Positions 8,210 through 16,825 of a stretch of DNA of 64,000 nt are shown here, piece after piece. Position numbers and translations under genes: made by a program. Position 1 is the stretch's first letter. Each line of letters begins with the position of its first letter. Source of the stretch: an uncultured cyanobacterium (GTDB taxonomy: Bacteria > Cyanobacteriota > Cyanobacteriia > Cyanobacteriales > Chroococcidiopsidaceae). Where the stretch lies: positions 1 to 64,000 of the forward strand of contig CAMIFA010000001.1 of assembly GCA_946221495.1 (NCBI GenBank). Direction: 5' to 3'. The notes under the pieces were generated by a model that had not been told where the DNA came from, made no database searches, and saw nothing but the letters and a program-made list of their open reading frames with translations.

Positions 8210-8494
8210 CTAGTCGTCTGCTGGCGAAACTTTCTCCCTAAACAACTTCCCAGCCGAAAAAGCTGGAACTTTTGTTGCCGGAATATCCATTTTGTCGCCT
8301 GTTTTAGGATTACGACCTTCGCGGGCTTTGCGTTCCCGTGATTCAAAAGAACCAAAGCCGACCAAAGTCACTTTATCGCCAGAAGAGACAGCTGCAATGA
8401 TTGTTTCCAAAGCAGCTGTTAAAACTGCATCGGCTTGTTTTTTAGTCACGCTAGCTTTGTCAGCTACGGCATCAACTAATTCACCTTTGTTCAT
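8210..8494 (-). CDS. hup: HU family DNA-binding protein
   Basis: A 94-residue nucleoid protein that dimerises and bends DNA. The sequence is canonical: MNKGELVDAVADKASVTKKQ, then GDKVTLVGFGSFESRERKAR and the DNA-binding arm RNPKTGDKMDIPATKVPAFSAGK. Upstream TTAAGGAGATTG is a good ribosome site. It is the first gene of a minus-strand series with the CobD-like gene and the oxidoreductase. Confidence 0.97.
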   Translation of the reverse strand: MNKGELVDAVADKASVTKKQADAVLTAALETIIAAVSSGDKVTLVGFGSFESRERKAREGRNPKTGDKMDIPATKVPAFSAGKLFREKVSPADD

Positions 8495-8843
8495 TTCAAT
8501 CTCCTTAAAGTTTATAAAACACCTTCAACATGAAACCCTGAATGCCTAAATATAGATTCAGGTACAGCTTAACGATGAAGTTTCAACTTAAAACGGCTGA
8601 AACTCACGTAGGCTCGATATTTCAATGACTCATTCTAAGGTGTGGTTGCCAAATATGGATCGATAAAACCTTTAAGTTATATGGATTTCAGGATTTTTTA
8701 GCCAAATTTACTGCTTAAGTACGATATTTTCCGTAATTTCGACTCACTGAAACGGCTAAATTTGAGTTTTATAAACTACTTTTAAGGTTTAACCATTTCT
8801 GTCTATGTACGTTAACAAGGCAACAAGCATCAAGGTTTTTCGC
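8495..8843. promoter_or_regulatory. Intergenic region upstream of HU (presumed promoter region)
   Basis: 349 bp, AT-rich, between the starts of minus-strand HU and the 3' end of pilQ. It must hold the HU promoter, but no convincing -35/-10 pair stands out. Two related words (AAAACGGCTGAAACTCACG near 8590 and TGAAACGGCTAAATTTGAG near 8748) are spaced about 160 bp apart. I see no gene. Confidence 0.4.
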
Positions 8844-11288
8844 TTACCGATTAGGAGCAGCAGTAGGAGGAGCCTGGAAACCCCGACGCTCTAATAATTG
8901 ACGTGCATCAGGTCCTGGCGTGTAGTTATAGCCAGTCGCAGAACGCTCTGAGTCATCCAAAATTTGCGGTGTTAGCAATACAATTACTTCTTGGCGTGAA
9001 TTTACTCGGTTTGTACTTCTAAACAGCGCCCCTAATATCGGCAGATCGCCCAAGATTGGTATTTTGCTGACTGTGGCTCGATCTTGTTCTTGAATAATGC
9101 CTGACAGAATTAGAGTTTGATTATCTCTAAGCCGAATTTGCCCAGAAGTTAGCTGTCGAGACGATAGCAATGCAATATCACCATCCGTTGTTGCTTGTGT
9201 GCCGCCAATTGCCGACACCGTTGGCGCAACCGACAGCGCCACGAAGCCATTATCATCAATTCGATCAATTCTAATTTGCAAGATTAGACCAGCTTCCTTA
9301 ATAATTGGTCTTCTGGCTGTATTAGCTGTAGTTGTGCCTGTAGTCTGTGTTTGTAACTCAAAGCCACCAAATACTTCCTGCGTCAAGTTAACAACAGCAG
9401 TTTGTCCTTCTTGCACAGTTAGTGTTGGATCAGTCAAAATCTTGGCATTACCACTAGTGACTTGAGCCTGTAACCGAGATAAAAAGCGACTAGGAAATTG
9501 GAATAGAGTCGGTAGGGATGCAGTAGCCGTGCCAAGAGTACCTTGGGTTACGGTTGGTACGCCAGTTGTCGGATCAATGGTTATGATGTTATCTGTTGCT
9601 GGGGTGATGTTTGAGAATCCAGGTGTTAGAGGATTTCCGTTTGCTCCTAGTGGTGCGATGGGTTGAAAAAATGTTGCGCTTCCTGCACCTTGGGGGCGAG
9701 AGATACTACCGTTCCGATTTATAACTGTTGTACCTGGTGAAGTTCCTGGAATGCTTACGGTACTATTTGGATCAAAAAACGGTGCGCCAGTAATCGGATT
9801 AGTAATTACCGGCGGACTTGTTAAACTTCCGGTTATGTTCGCTTGAGTTGGCGGATTAGTACCGCCAAAATTGAGTACAGCCGCGCCTCGGTCATTGGCA
9901 AAGAAACTATCACCAATTCCAAACGAGAAACTGGTGTTGAAGTCTTCGGTTGCCAATAAGTTGACATCAACAATTTTGACGTTTACGGCAACTTGACGAC
10001 GACGCGAATCAATTTGAATTAGTTGAGCAGTGGCAAGATCAATTTGTCTCGGAGAACCAATCAATGTCAGCGAATTAGTGCGCTCGTCTCCTACTACCTG
10101 CAAACCTCGTAGTAACGGTACAGCATCTTGAAAGTCAATGCGCTGGGTTTCTACTCTTGTTTCTGTACTAGTCTGAGTTTGGGTGACTGGAGTTGATGCG
10201 CCTCCTACTGGTACAGCATTTACACTAGTGACGGTGCGCTCGCGGCTGACGGCACTTTCTGCACCCAGAGCAACCAGAAAGTTGAGCGCGCTGGCTACGT
10301 TTATTTGATTGAGTCGCAAGGAGCGTACTATTAGATCACGAGCCTCATTACTCAACCTCGTACCGACAAAAATAGTCCGCCCACTTCGGTTAGCTTGCAG
10401 TCCACTAATTCGTAAAACATAGTTAAAAACGTCTTGGACTGATTCGTTCTCGATATCTAGAGAAATTCTTGGACCTTCTGGAGTTGTCGTCACACCTGCA
10501 TCTGTTTGACCTTGTTGTCCTCCTGGGGGCGTGGCTGTTGTAAAGGCAAGGTTAAGACCAGCAGCACGCGCTAGGAGTGCTAAAACTTCTCGCACTGGGG
10601 CATCTCGTAATACTAAGCGCGGTACTCGTTCGGTGGTTTCTAAGTTAATTGTTGAGGGTGAGGAGTCGGCGTTCGAGACGGCAATATCGCCAACTGGTGG
10701 GGCTACTGCTCTGGGTAAAAAAGGTGGCGGCGCTGGAGTAGCTGTGGGTACGGGTGCGCCACCAATTGTTACTCTGGGATTGGGAACAAGAACGTTTGGT
10801 GCAGCACCTGTAGGTCTTTGGGCTTGAGTTTGGGCTGGGGCGGGAGTAGCTGTTCTTTGTGGCGGGGTGGGGGAAGCCGTTCCTGCTGCTTGACTAATAA
10901 CGAAGCTAATTCCTTGCTGATTACGTTGTACGGGTTGACTGCTGGGAGCGGCTGTTGTCCCAGTAATTACCATGCGGATGCTATTCGGGTCAAGTTGAGT
11001 AATTTCAACCGAGGCAATTCCAGGCGCTGGGTTGTTTTGGCGGAAGCGATCGCCTTGAGTTAACCTCAGTTGAGTATTGATAATATCTGCAATTAAGGCA
11101 TTACCCCGTCGCTGAGTGAACACTTGGGGGCGATCGCCGCCATTCGTCTGTAAAACCAAATTAAGCCCAGTATTCGTAGGACTCAGCTGCACTGCTGTCA
11201 CTTGCGTAGCTGCTGCCCATACTGGTTGAGCTGCTAGTAAAATTGCTGCCCCAGCAATTAATCCACCACTACCTTGAAGTTGTTTCAC
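8844..11288 (-). CDS. pilQ: Type IV pilus secretin PilQ
   Basis: An 814-residue outer-membrane channel through which the pilus fibre exits. A signal peptide (LIAGAAILLAAQPVWAAA) is followed by an AMIN domain (about 30-130), a Pro/Thr/Ala-rich linker (about 135-190), an STN/N0 domain (VLRDAPVREVLALLARAAGL), an N1-like segment (RTNSLTLIGSPRQIDLAT) and the secretin core. The core runs from about 590 and ends in the family motif KIPILGDLPILGALFRS and EVIVLLTPQIL. A Gly/Pro/Thr-rich insert (about 470-570) lies before the secretin core. It follows pilMNO but after a 547 bp gap. Confidence 0.96.
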   Translation of the reverse strand: MKQLQGSGGLIAGAAILLAAQPVWAAATQVTAVQLSPTNTGLNLVLQTNGGDRPQVFTQRRGNALIADIINTQLRLTQGDRFRQNNPAPGIASVEITQLDPNSIRMVITGTTAAPSSQPVQRNQQGISFVISQAAGTASPTPPQRTATPAPAQTQAQRPTGAAPNVLVPNPRVTIGGAPVPTATPAPPPFLPRAVAPPVGDIAVSNADSSPSTINLETTERVPRLVLRDAPVREVLALLARAAGLNLAFTTATPPGGQQGQTDAGVTTTPEGPRISLDIENESVQDVFNYVLRISGLQANRSGRTIFVGTRLSNEARDLIVRSLRLNQINVASALNFLVALGAESAVSRERTVTSVNAVPVGGASTPVTQTQTSTETRVETQRIDFQDAVPLLRGLQVVGDERTNSLTLIGSPRQIDLATAQLIQIDSRRRQVAVNVKIVDVNLLATEDFNTSFSFGIGDSFFANDRGAAVLNFGGTNPPTQANITGSLTSPPVITNPITGAPFFDPNSTVSIPGTSPGTTVINRNGSISRPQGAGSATFFQPIAPLGANGNPLTPGFSNITPATDNIITIDPTTGVPTVTQGTLGTATASLPTLFQFPSRFLSRLQAQVTSGNAKILTDPTLTVQEGQTAVVNLTQEVFGGFELQTQTTGTTTANTARRPIIKEAGLILQIRIDRIDDNGFVALSVAPTVSAIGGTQATTDGDIALLSSRQLTSGQIRLRDNQTLILSGIIQEQDRATVSKIPILGDLPILGALFRSTNRVNSRQEVIVLLTPQILDDSERSATGYNYTPGPDARQLLERRGFQAPPTAAPNR

Positions 11289-11835
11289 CGTTTCTCCTTA
11301 CTTTTAAAAATGGCATCTGATTAAAACTTCTCCGGCGTTTTTTAGTAAAGAAGTTTAGAGCAGTTGATATTTGCAGCGTAAATACTTCATTTGAAGTGCT
11401 GAAAATTGCTAGTGCGGCAGATTTAACGCGAGATTTTGTGAGCAGCAACCCTCAAGCTAGCAAACTTGCTTTTTCAGGAGTTTTTAATCACAAAATTCCA
11501 AAAGAAACTTAAACTTTACCTCTGGTTTGTATCAAGCGAAATTTCACGGATAAACAAAGTTAGTATTACTCCTAAGCTTTTATATATTCAGTGATTATAC
11601 GGTAGTAAAATTTAAATTTCCATGCTCCATTAAGTTATTTTTTCTGAGCATGACTTATAAATCCTTGGCAATAAGCATAATATGCACAACTGAATTTTTA
11701 GCTATTAAGTACAAGCTAAAGGAGTTTTTGTACTGATATCGAACTAACAATCTTACCCCATTTTGAACTTGAAAAAGCTTGTCTTAGTTTGTGATAACTT
11801 GGATTTGTAATACTTTTTTAAATTGATATTTTAGA
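11289..11835. other. 547 bp gap between pilO and pilQ
   Basis: There is no ORF of convincing length and no recognised RNA. The region is AT-rich. The length suggests that pilQ has its own promoter or an element has been inserted or lost here. A ribosome site (GGAGAAAC) lies just before the pilQ ATG. Confidence 0.5.
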
Positions 11836-12585
11836 TCATTGTGGTGCTGGGCTAGCGGCAGCAGTTGCTGTTTCGGCGGTGCTAGCTGGAATTAGCGCTT
11901 GTAACTGAAAAGATGTAGTGATAGTTCCAGCATTGCCTACTCTACCTTGTTGATTAGGGGTTGCTTGTGCCAAAGTCGATTGATAGTCTCTGATTAATAG
12001 TAAGGGCTGTAGACGCTCAATGTTACGAATAATCGCTTGAGTTTGTTCAAATGTGCCTTCAAGTTCAACGTTAATTATCCGGCGTTTGAGCTTGTTGTTA
12101 ACTTCAGATCCTAGCGAACCATCCGTAATTACCTCGGCAGTTGCATTAGCTGGTACATATCGCTTCAGTCTTGCTCTGACAAAATTGCGCCCTGGAGTGG
12201 CGTTACCAGCCTCAACAACTCGGTTGAGATCGAGTAGTAGAGTATCTAGAGTTTGCTCATTCGCAAATAAAGCTAAAACTTCTGTATTTTGTTGTTTTGC
12301 TTGTGCTAGTTGCGCTCTTACTTGTTCAGTTTGCTGCACGACTGCTTGTTTTTGTTCAACTAAAGCTCGTTTCTCGTTGCGGCTTGCTTGTAGTTCTTGG
12401 TACTTTTGAAAAGTTGGCAGCACTAGATTAAGAATTAGATAAAGCGTTCCTGCTAGCCCTAAAAGAGCAATTAACACACCGCTAACTGCTGGCGTTAAAG
12501 TTTGCCCAAACACAACTGGGTAATTAGGCGCTGCTGGCTCAAAATCGCCAGTATCATCGGTAATAAAATCATCACTAACCGTCAC
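11836..12585 (-). CDS. pilO: Type IV pilus assembly protein PilO
   Basis: A 249-residue inner-membrane protein of the pilus alignment complex. One transmembrane segment (VSGVLIALLGLAGTLYLILN, about 34-55) is followed by a coiled coil (LQASRNEKRALVEQKQAVVQ to about 115) and a periplasmic ferredoxin-like domain. The C-terminus is Ala/Thr-rich. Its start overlaps the pilN stop by 4 bp, so translation is probably coupled. Confidence 0.93.
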   Translation of the reverse strand: MTVSDDFITDDTGDFEPAAPNYPVVFGQTLTPAVSGVLIALLGLAGTLYLILNLVLPTFQKYQELQASRNEKRALVEQKQAVVQQTEQVRAQLAQAKQQNTEVLALFANEQTLDTLLLDLNRVVEAGNATPGRNFVRARLKRYVPANATAEVITDGSLGSEVNNKLKRRIINVELEGTFEQTQAIIRNIERLQPLLLIRDYQSTLAQATPNQQGRVGNAGTITTSFQLQALIPASTAETATAAASPAPQ

Positions 12586-13439
12586 TGTTGAATGACTCCT
12601 CTTTGTTGCAGTAAGCGAATTCTGGTTACTAGTCCTAATGTACCTTTACGTTCCAACTCTCGCAGTAAATCTGAAGCCGGGACATCGCTAAGACTTGATT
12701 GAATTGTATAACGTACAACTTGCGGACCTCTGACTACTATTGGGGCGGTTTGTCCAGAAGATCCTGGTGTCGCGATCGCTTCGACTAACTCAGCTGTGAC
12801 GATTCTAGTATCTGCTGGGTTAAGGAAAGCAGATTGTTGCAGGGTAAGTAAAAAATCATTGACATCGTTAAACGAGCGGGCAATACCAGTAATTTCAATG
12901 CCGCCACCTGGATTGGGGGCTGGTTGTCCAGCAGCTGCTGGCTGACCTGGGGAGGGGCTAGGGGAGGGGCTAGCTCCAGGCGATGGTGAGGGACTAGGGG
13001 AGGGGCTAGGGGAGGGGCTGGGCAGGGCGACGGCGGTTTGTTTGATGCTTTCGATTTGGACTGTTGTGGGAATGCGATCGCGCAAATCTTGCAACATCGC
13101 TGACCAAGGTCTAATTTGGTTAAATACAGTCGCTAGCGCTTGGGTGTCTGCCTGAATGCGGGTTATTTCTGCCTGAGTTCTTTGAATTTCCTGTTCTTGA
13201 ATACCCAAACGGCTTAATTCAGCGTCTAATTGCGCGATTTCCTGCTCTAATCGCGTGTTTTGGGTTTGGATAATTAGCCACCCAATGCCTACAAGCGCTG
13301 GCAAAAGTACGCCAGTTGCGATGCCCAAATAAAGTGGCGAAATGTTACCGAAAGGCAATCGCAGATTTGAACTTTGGGTACCTGTTTTGGAATTATATTC
13401 TGGGCGGTCTCTAACAAAATTAATGTCTAGACTATACAT
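12582..13439 (-). CDS. pilN: Type IV pilus assembly protein PilN
   Basis: A 285-residue bitopic membrane protein. A short cytoplasmic N-terminus (MYSLDINFVRDRPEY) gives the PilM-binding motif. The transmembrane helix is LYLGIATGVLLPALVGIGWLI (about 36-56). A coiled coil (about 60-100) and a periplasmic domain follow. Residues about 140-175 are a Ser-Pro repeat encoded by a 12 bp DNA repeat of the TCCCCTAGCCCC type. This linker is unusual and likely length-variable. Confidence 0.93.
   Translation of the reverse strand: MYSLDINFVRDRPEYNSKTGTQSSNLRLPFGNISPLYLGIATGVLLPALVGIGWLIIQTQNTRLEQEIAQLDAELSRLGIQEQEIQRTQAEITRIQADTQALATVFNQIRPWSAMLQDLRDRIPTTVQIESIKQTAVALPSPSPSPSPSPSPSPGASPSPSPSPGQPAAAGQPAPNPGGGIEITGIARSFNDVNDFLLTLQQSAFLNPADTRIVTAELVEAIATPGSSGQTAPIVVRGPQVVRYTIQSSLSDVPASDLLRELERKGTLGLVTRIRLLQQRGVIQQ
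12950..13022 (-). repeat. 12 bp tandem repeat encoding the PilN Ser-Pro linker
   Basis: The plus strand reads GGGGAGGGGCTA repeated, interrupted once by GCTCCAGGCGATGGTGAG. Translation on the minus strand gives alternating Ser-Pro with one GA step. Being a multiple of three, copy-number changes keep the frame. Confidence 0.85.
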
Positions 13440-13443
13440 ATCC

Positions 13444-14550
13444 TTAAACCTCTCGTAGTCCTAGACCTAGTACAATTCCTAATCCGGGTCTTTGCTCTGG
13501 CGGAACCTTGGCTACGTCTATTTCTAGTGCCAAAGCTTGTACAGGATCAACCTGAATAGTTGGGATGTTCAACCGTTGTTTAAAAAAGTCATCCAGTTGG
13601 GCAATTCCGCCCCCGGGTCCAGCTAAGAGAATTTGCACTATTTCCAAATTTTCGCTTTGATTAAGATAAAAATCGAGCGATCGCCGCATTTCATCAGCTA
13701 GCTCTCCTAAAACTCTCAGCATCGCTGCTGTCCCGGGATTAATTCTTGCTACATTTGATCTGTCCTCATCATCAGATACCTGAGGAATCGTAATCGCCTG
13801 TAGCATTTGTGTATCTCTAGATGTAGGTAGGTTCATAGCTCGCAGCAGCGCACTCTGGAGTTGATACGTGCCAATTGGTACTGTGCGCGTAAATTGCGGC
13901 ACTCCATCCACAACAATAGCAATTTCCGTGTTATCAAACTCAATATCTACTAGCACTGCCGCTTCTTGAGGTGAGAATTGCCGCAGTTGCTCACGAATTG
14001 TCCGCAGTAGCGCAAAACTTCTAATTTCTAGAACGTCAACTTGTAACCCTGCTTGTTGAAACGTATCTATATAGGTATCAGTAACTACTTTGGGTGTGGC
14101 AACTAGCAGTACGTTTACTTTTTCAATGCCATCCTCGTCAACAACATACCCTAACTTTTGATAATCCACGTCAGCTTCTTCGCGAGGATAGGGTAAGTAC
14201 AAACCAGCTTCGTGGTTAAGCACCATTTCCCGCAATTCTTGGTCATCTAGCTCGGCTGGTAAGGGAATCAGCCGTACTATCGATTCTTGTCCAGTTACAG
14301 CCGTCGCGACACGCTGCGCTTTGATTTTATTTGCAGCTAAGGCTGACTGAATTAATTCTGCTAAGGCTGGAGGATCATATATTTGACCACCCTCAAAAAT
14401 GCCTTCGGGAACTGGAACCGAATCAAAGGCAGCAAGCTTGAATCCTTGTCCCTGCTTGCGGAGTTTAGCTATGTTGATTCGTTCTGGAGCCAGTTCGATG
14501 CCGACTCCATTTGGGCGTTTTGCCAACAGACTCTTGAAGCGGTTAACCAC
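13444..14550 (-). CDS. pilM: Type IV pilus assembly protein PilM
   Basis: A 368-residue actin-like (FtsA-fold) cytoplasmic ATPase partner of PilN. Seen: the N-terminal strand GVGIELAPERINIAKL, the phosphate-binding region AAVLVDIEFDNTEIAIV and ILLAGPGGGIAQLDDFF near residue 310. Start GTG/ATG context agrees with the family. It is the first gene of pilMNO with a 4 bp gap to pilN. Confidence 0.94.
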   Translation of the reverse strand: MVNRFKSLLAKRPNGVGIELAPERINIAKLRKQGQGFKLAAFDSVPVPEGIFEGGQIYDPPALAELIQSALAANKIKAQRVATAVTGQESIVRLIPLPAELDDQELREMVLNHEAGLYLPYPREEADVDYQKLGYVVDEDGIEKVNVLLVATPKVVTDTYIDTFQQAGLQVDVLEIRSFALLRTIREQLRQFSPQEAAVLVDIEFDNTEIAIVVDGVPQFTRTVPIGTYQLQSALLRAMNLPTSRDTQMLQAITIPQVSDDEDRSNVARINPGTAAMLRVLGELADEMRRSLDFYLNQSENLEIVQILLAGPGGGIAQLDDFFKQRLNIPTIQVDPVQALALEIDVAKVPPEQRPGLGIVLGLGLREV

Positions 14551-14665
14551 AGTTTTGGCAGTTGGTGAGATAGATAATTAGACTGAGTGAGATATTTTAT
14601 GTTAATGTCTGCTACTGAATTTAGCTTAGAATTCCTCGTTGGTTCAATCACATAACTTATAACAA

Positions 14666-15973
14666 ATGTCAATATTACAAGGATTTTGGTACAAAACTAA
14701 ATGGAGGCTGGGATTTGCCTTATTGGGATTGCTGTTGAGTTTAATTGTTAGTTGTACCAGTGGTAACGTTAGCAATGGCGTACGACAGTCAAGTTCAGGC
14801 GGAGAAATTGAGTTCTGGACGATGCAACTAAAACCAGAATTTACAAATTATTTCCAAAATTTAATCAGCACTTTTGAAAAGGAAAATCCGGAAATTAAGG
14901 TCAACTGGGTAGATATACCCTGGTCAGCAATGGAGAGTAAAATTTTGACAGCTGTTTCTGCAAAAACAGCCCCCGATGTCGTGAATCTCAACCCAGATTT
15001 TGCCTCCCAACTAGCGACTCGCAACGCTTGGCTTGATTTAGACACTAAGGTTCCAGCTGATGTGCGTTCAACTTATTTACCGAATATCTGGAAAGCTAGT
15101 ACACTCAATGGCAAGAGTTTTGGTATTCCTTGGTATCTCACCACGCGGCTAACAATTTATAACACTGATTTGTTAAAGCAAGCGGGTATTAGTAAACCGC
15201 CAGCAACTTATGCTGAATTGGCACAGGTGGCTAGACAACTGAAGGACAAGACTGGCAAGTATGCTTTTTTTACAACGTTCGTCCCCGAAGATTCAGCTGA
15301 AGTGCTGGAGTCTTTTGTGCAAATGGGGGTGACTTTAGTAGACGCACAAGGAAAAGCAGGATTTAATACGCCTCAAGGAAAAGCAGCGTTTCAGTATTGG
15401 GTAGACCTCTACAAGAATGGACTTCTGCCCAAGGAAGCCTTGACACAAGGACATCGTCATGCTATAGAACTGTATCAAGCTGGGGAAACGGCAATGCTGG
15501 CTTCAGGTCCAGAATTTTTAAAGACGATCGCTACCAATGCGCCAGCGATCGCCAAAGCTTCTGCTACTGCACCGCAAATAACGGGTGAGACTAGTAAGAA
15601 GAATGTTGCGGTGATGAACTTAATCGTCCCCCGCGATACGGATCAACCGGATGCTGCTCTCAAGTTTGCCTTGTTTGTCACTAATGACGAAAATCAGCTA
15701 TCTTTTGCCAAAGCTGCCAACGTTTTACCGTCTACCGTTAAAGCTTTATCTGATAGCTACTTTAAAACTGTGCCTGCTGATGCTGACTCAGTAGCTCAAG
15801 CTCGTGTTGTTAGTGCTAGCCAGCTGCAACAAGCAGAGGTGTTGATTCCGGCAATGCAGAATCTTAATGTGCTGCAAAAAACAATCTACGAAAATTTGCA
15901 AGCAGCAATGTTGGATGAAAAGACAGTGGATCAAGCTCTTGCTGATGCAGCTTCGGAGTGGAACCAGCGCTAG
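14666..15973 (+). CDS. ABC-transporter sugar-binding lipoprotein (family 1 solute-binding)
   Basis: A 435-residue extracellular solute-binding protein. A lipoprotein signal ends in LSLIVSC, with Cys30 the lipidated residue. The mature part begins with EIEFWTMQL and contains the family 1 pattern FEKENPEIKVNWVDIPW and LPKEALTQGHR. It is likely to bind a sugar, glycerol-phosphate or compatible solute for import. No permease or ATPase gene lies next to it, so the ligand remains open. Confidence 0.85.
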   Translation: MSILQGFWYKTKWRLGFALLGLLLSLIVSCTSGNVSNGVRQSSSGGEIEFWTMQLKPEFTNYFQNLISTFEKENPEIKVNWVDIPWSAMESKILTAVSAKTAPDVVNLNPDFASQLATRNAWLDLDTKVPADVRSTYLPNIWKASTLNGKSFGIPWYLTTRLTIYNTDLLKQAGISKPPATYAELAQVARQLKDKTGKYAFFTTFVPEDSAEVLESFVQMGVTLVDAQGKAGFNTPQGKAAFQYWVDLYKNGLLPKEALTQGHRHAIELYQAGETAMLASGPEFLKTIATNAPAIAKASATAPQITGETSKKNVAVMNLIVPRDTDQPDAALKFALFVTNDENQLSFAKAANVLPSTVKALSDSYFKTVPADADSVAQARVVSASQLQQAEVLIPAMQNLNVLQKTIYENLQAAMLDEKTVDQALADAASEWNQR

Positions 15974-15979
15974 TACCTA

Positions 15980-16066
15980 AGAGGAGGACAGAGGGACAGG
16001 GGGACAAGGAGACAAGGGGACAGGGGGAATATACGTTAGTCCTTTTGCCTCTTGCCTCTCGCCTCT
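15980..16066. repeat. Purine-rich then pyrimidine-rich intergenic repeat
   Basis: GAGGACAGAGGGACAGGGGG and AGACAAGGGGACAGG units on the left face TTTTGCCTCTTGCCTCTCGC on the right, so the two halves are roughly complementary and can form a long imperfect hairpin. It lies between convergent genes and may serve as a transcription end. The same words occur inside the CobD-like gene. Confidence 0.6.
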
Positions 16067-16067
16067 T

Positions 16068-16622
16068 CTAAAAGGGAATATCGTCGATATCCTGTCCTTG
16101 GCTTGGGACTGGCGTATATGTAGGAGACTGAGGCTTTGATTCAGGTGCAGTTTCTGCTTCGTAAAAGTCAGTAACGACATTAACGGTATTAGTCGTAGCG
16201 ACTTTCTCTGGGGTACGTGGTGTAGCTCCTCTAGAAGATGCGCTTCTGCTAGTAGTCTCAGAATTATGTGTTGCTGAAGTTGCATTGCCAGTAGATGCGG
16301 TTGTTGAAGTCATGCTGACACCATCACCTAGAGAGTGAATGCGTTGAACTGTCAATTCAGCGCGTTTTTCTTTAAAACCCTCTGGACGATCAACGGTATT
16401 CATGCTTAAGCGACCTTCAATAATAACGCGATCGCCTTGGTGGTATTGTTGTTGAATTTCTTGAGCTAAATTGCCCCAGCCGACAACTTTTAAGGTTGCT
16501 GGCGGGTCTTCGGCGCGAATTCCGGCAAACTGAACAAGCATTTCCGCGATCGCCGTTTGGTCTGGTGTAAATCTTAGTTGCGGTTCTTGAACAATCTCCG
16601 CCATTAAAATGCAGCTATTCAT
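16068..16622 (-). CDS. ssb: Single-stranded DNA-binding protein
   Basis: A 184-residue protein with the OB fold in the first 110 residues (NSCILMAEIVQEPQLRF, LKVVGWGNLAQEI, DRVIIEGRLSMNTVDRPEGF) and a Ser/Thr-rich disordered linker. The C-terminal acidic tip DIDDIPF recruits replication and repair partners. It covers ssDNA in replication and repair. The OB domain diverges from E. coli SSB in the way usual for cyanobacteria. Confidence 0.92.
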   Translation of the reverse strand: MNSCILMAEIVQEPQLRFTPDQTAIAEMLVQFAGIRAEDPPATLKVVGWGNLAQEIQQQYHQGDRVIIEGRLSMNTVDRPEGFKEKRAELTVQRIHSLGDGVSMTSTTASTGNATSATHNSETTSRSASSRGATPRTPEKVATTNTVNVVTDFYEAETAPESKPQSPTYTPVPSQGQDIDDIPF

Positions 16623-16683
16623 AAAATTTATGTCCTATATAGTTTGTTTGCTATCAGCAATTAAGGAGCAGGGGGAGTAGGGA

Positions 16684-16806
16684 GTAGTTTTGAGTTTTGA
16701 GTTTTGAGTTTTGAGTTTGAAAAGAGCAGAAACTTAGAGTAATCAAGGCATTAATTCTTTTAACTCAACATTCAACACTCAAAACTCATAACTGGAGCGC
16801 AGCGAC
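16684..16806 (+). repeat. Dispersed repeat family copy A
   Basis: A GAGTTTTGAGTTTTGAG run on the left and TTTTAACTCAACATTCAACA, CTCAAAACTCATAACTGGAG on the right form inverted arms. The right arm is nearly identical to copy B (53302-53445) and, inverted, to copy C (61673-61878). This copy lacks the GC-rich core of the other two. Confidence 0.8.
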
Positions 16807-16825
16807 TAGTCTCCTATCTCCTAAC

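Noticed and set aside
8188..8355. 56-residue N-terminal extension of the CobD-like enzyme
   Set aside because: It overlaps the HU gene in another frame and has no family resemblance. The start at 8187 fits the family.
12950..13022. CRISPR-like array
   Set aside because: The repeated units are contiguous 12-mers inside pilN with no spacers. No array-like spacing was seen anywhere in the window and no cas gene is present.
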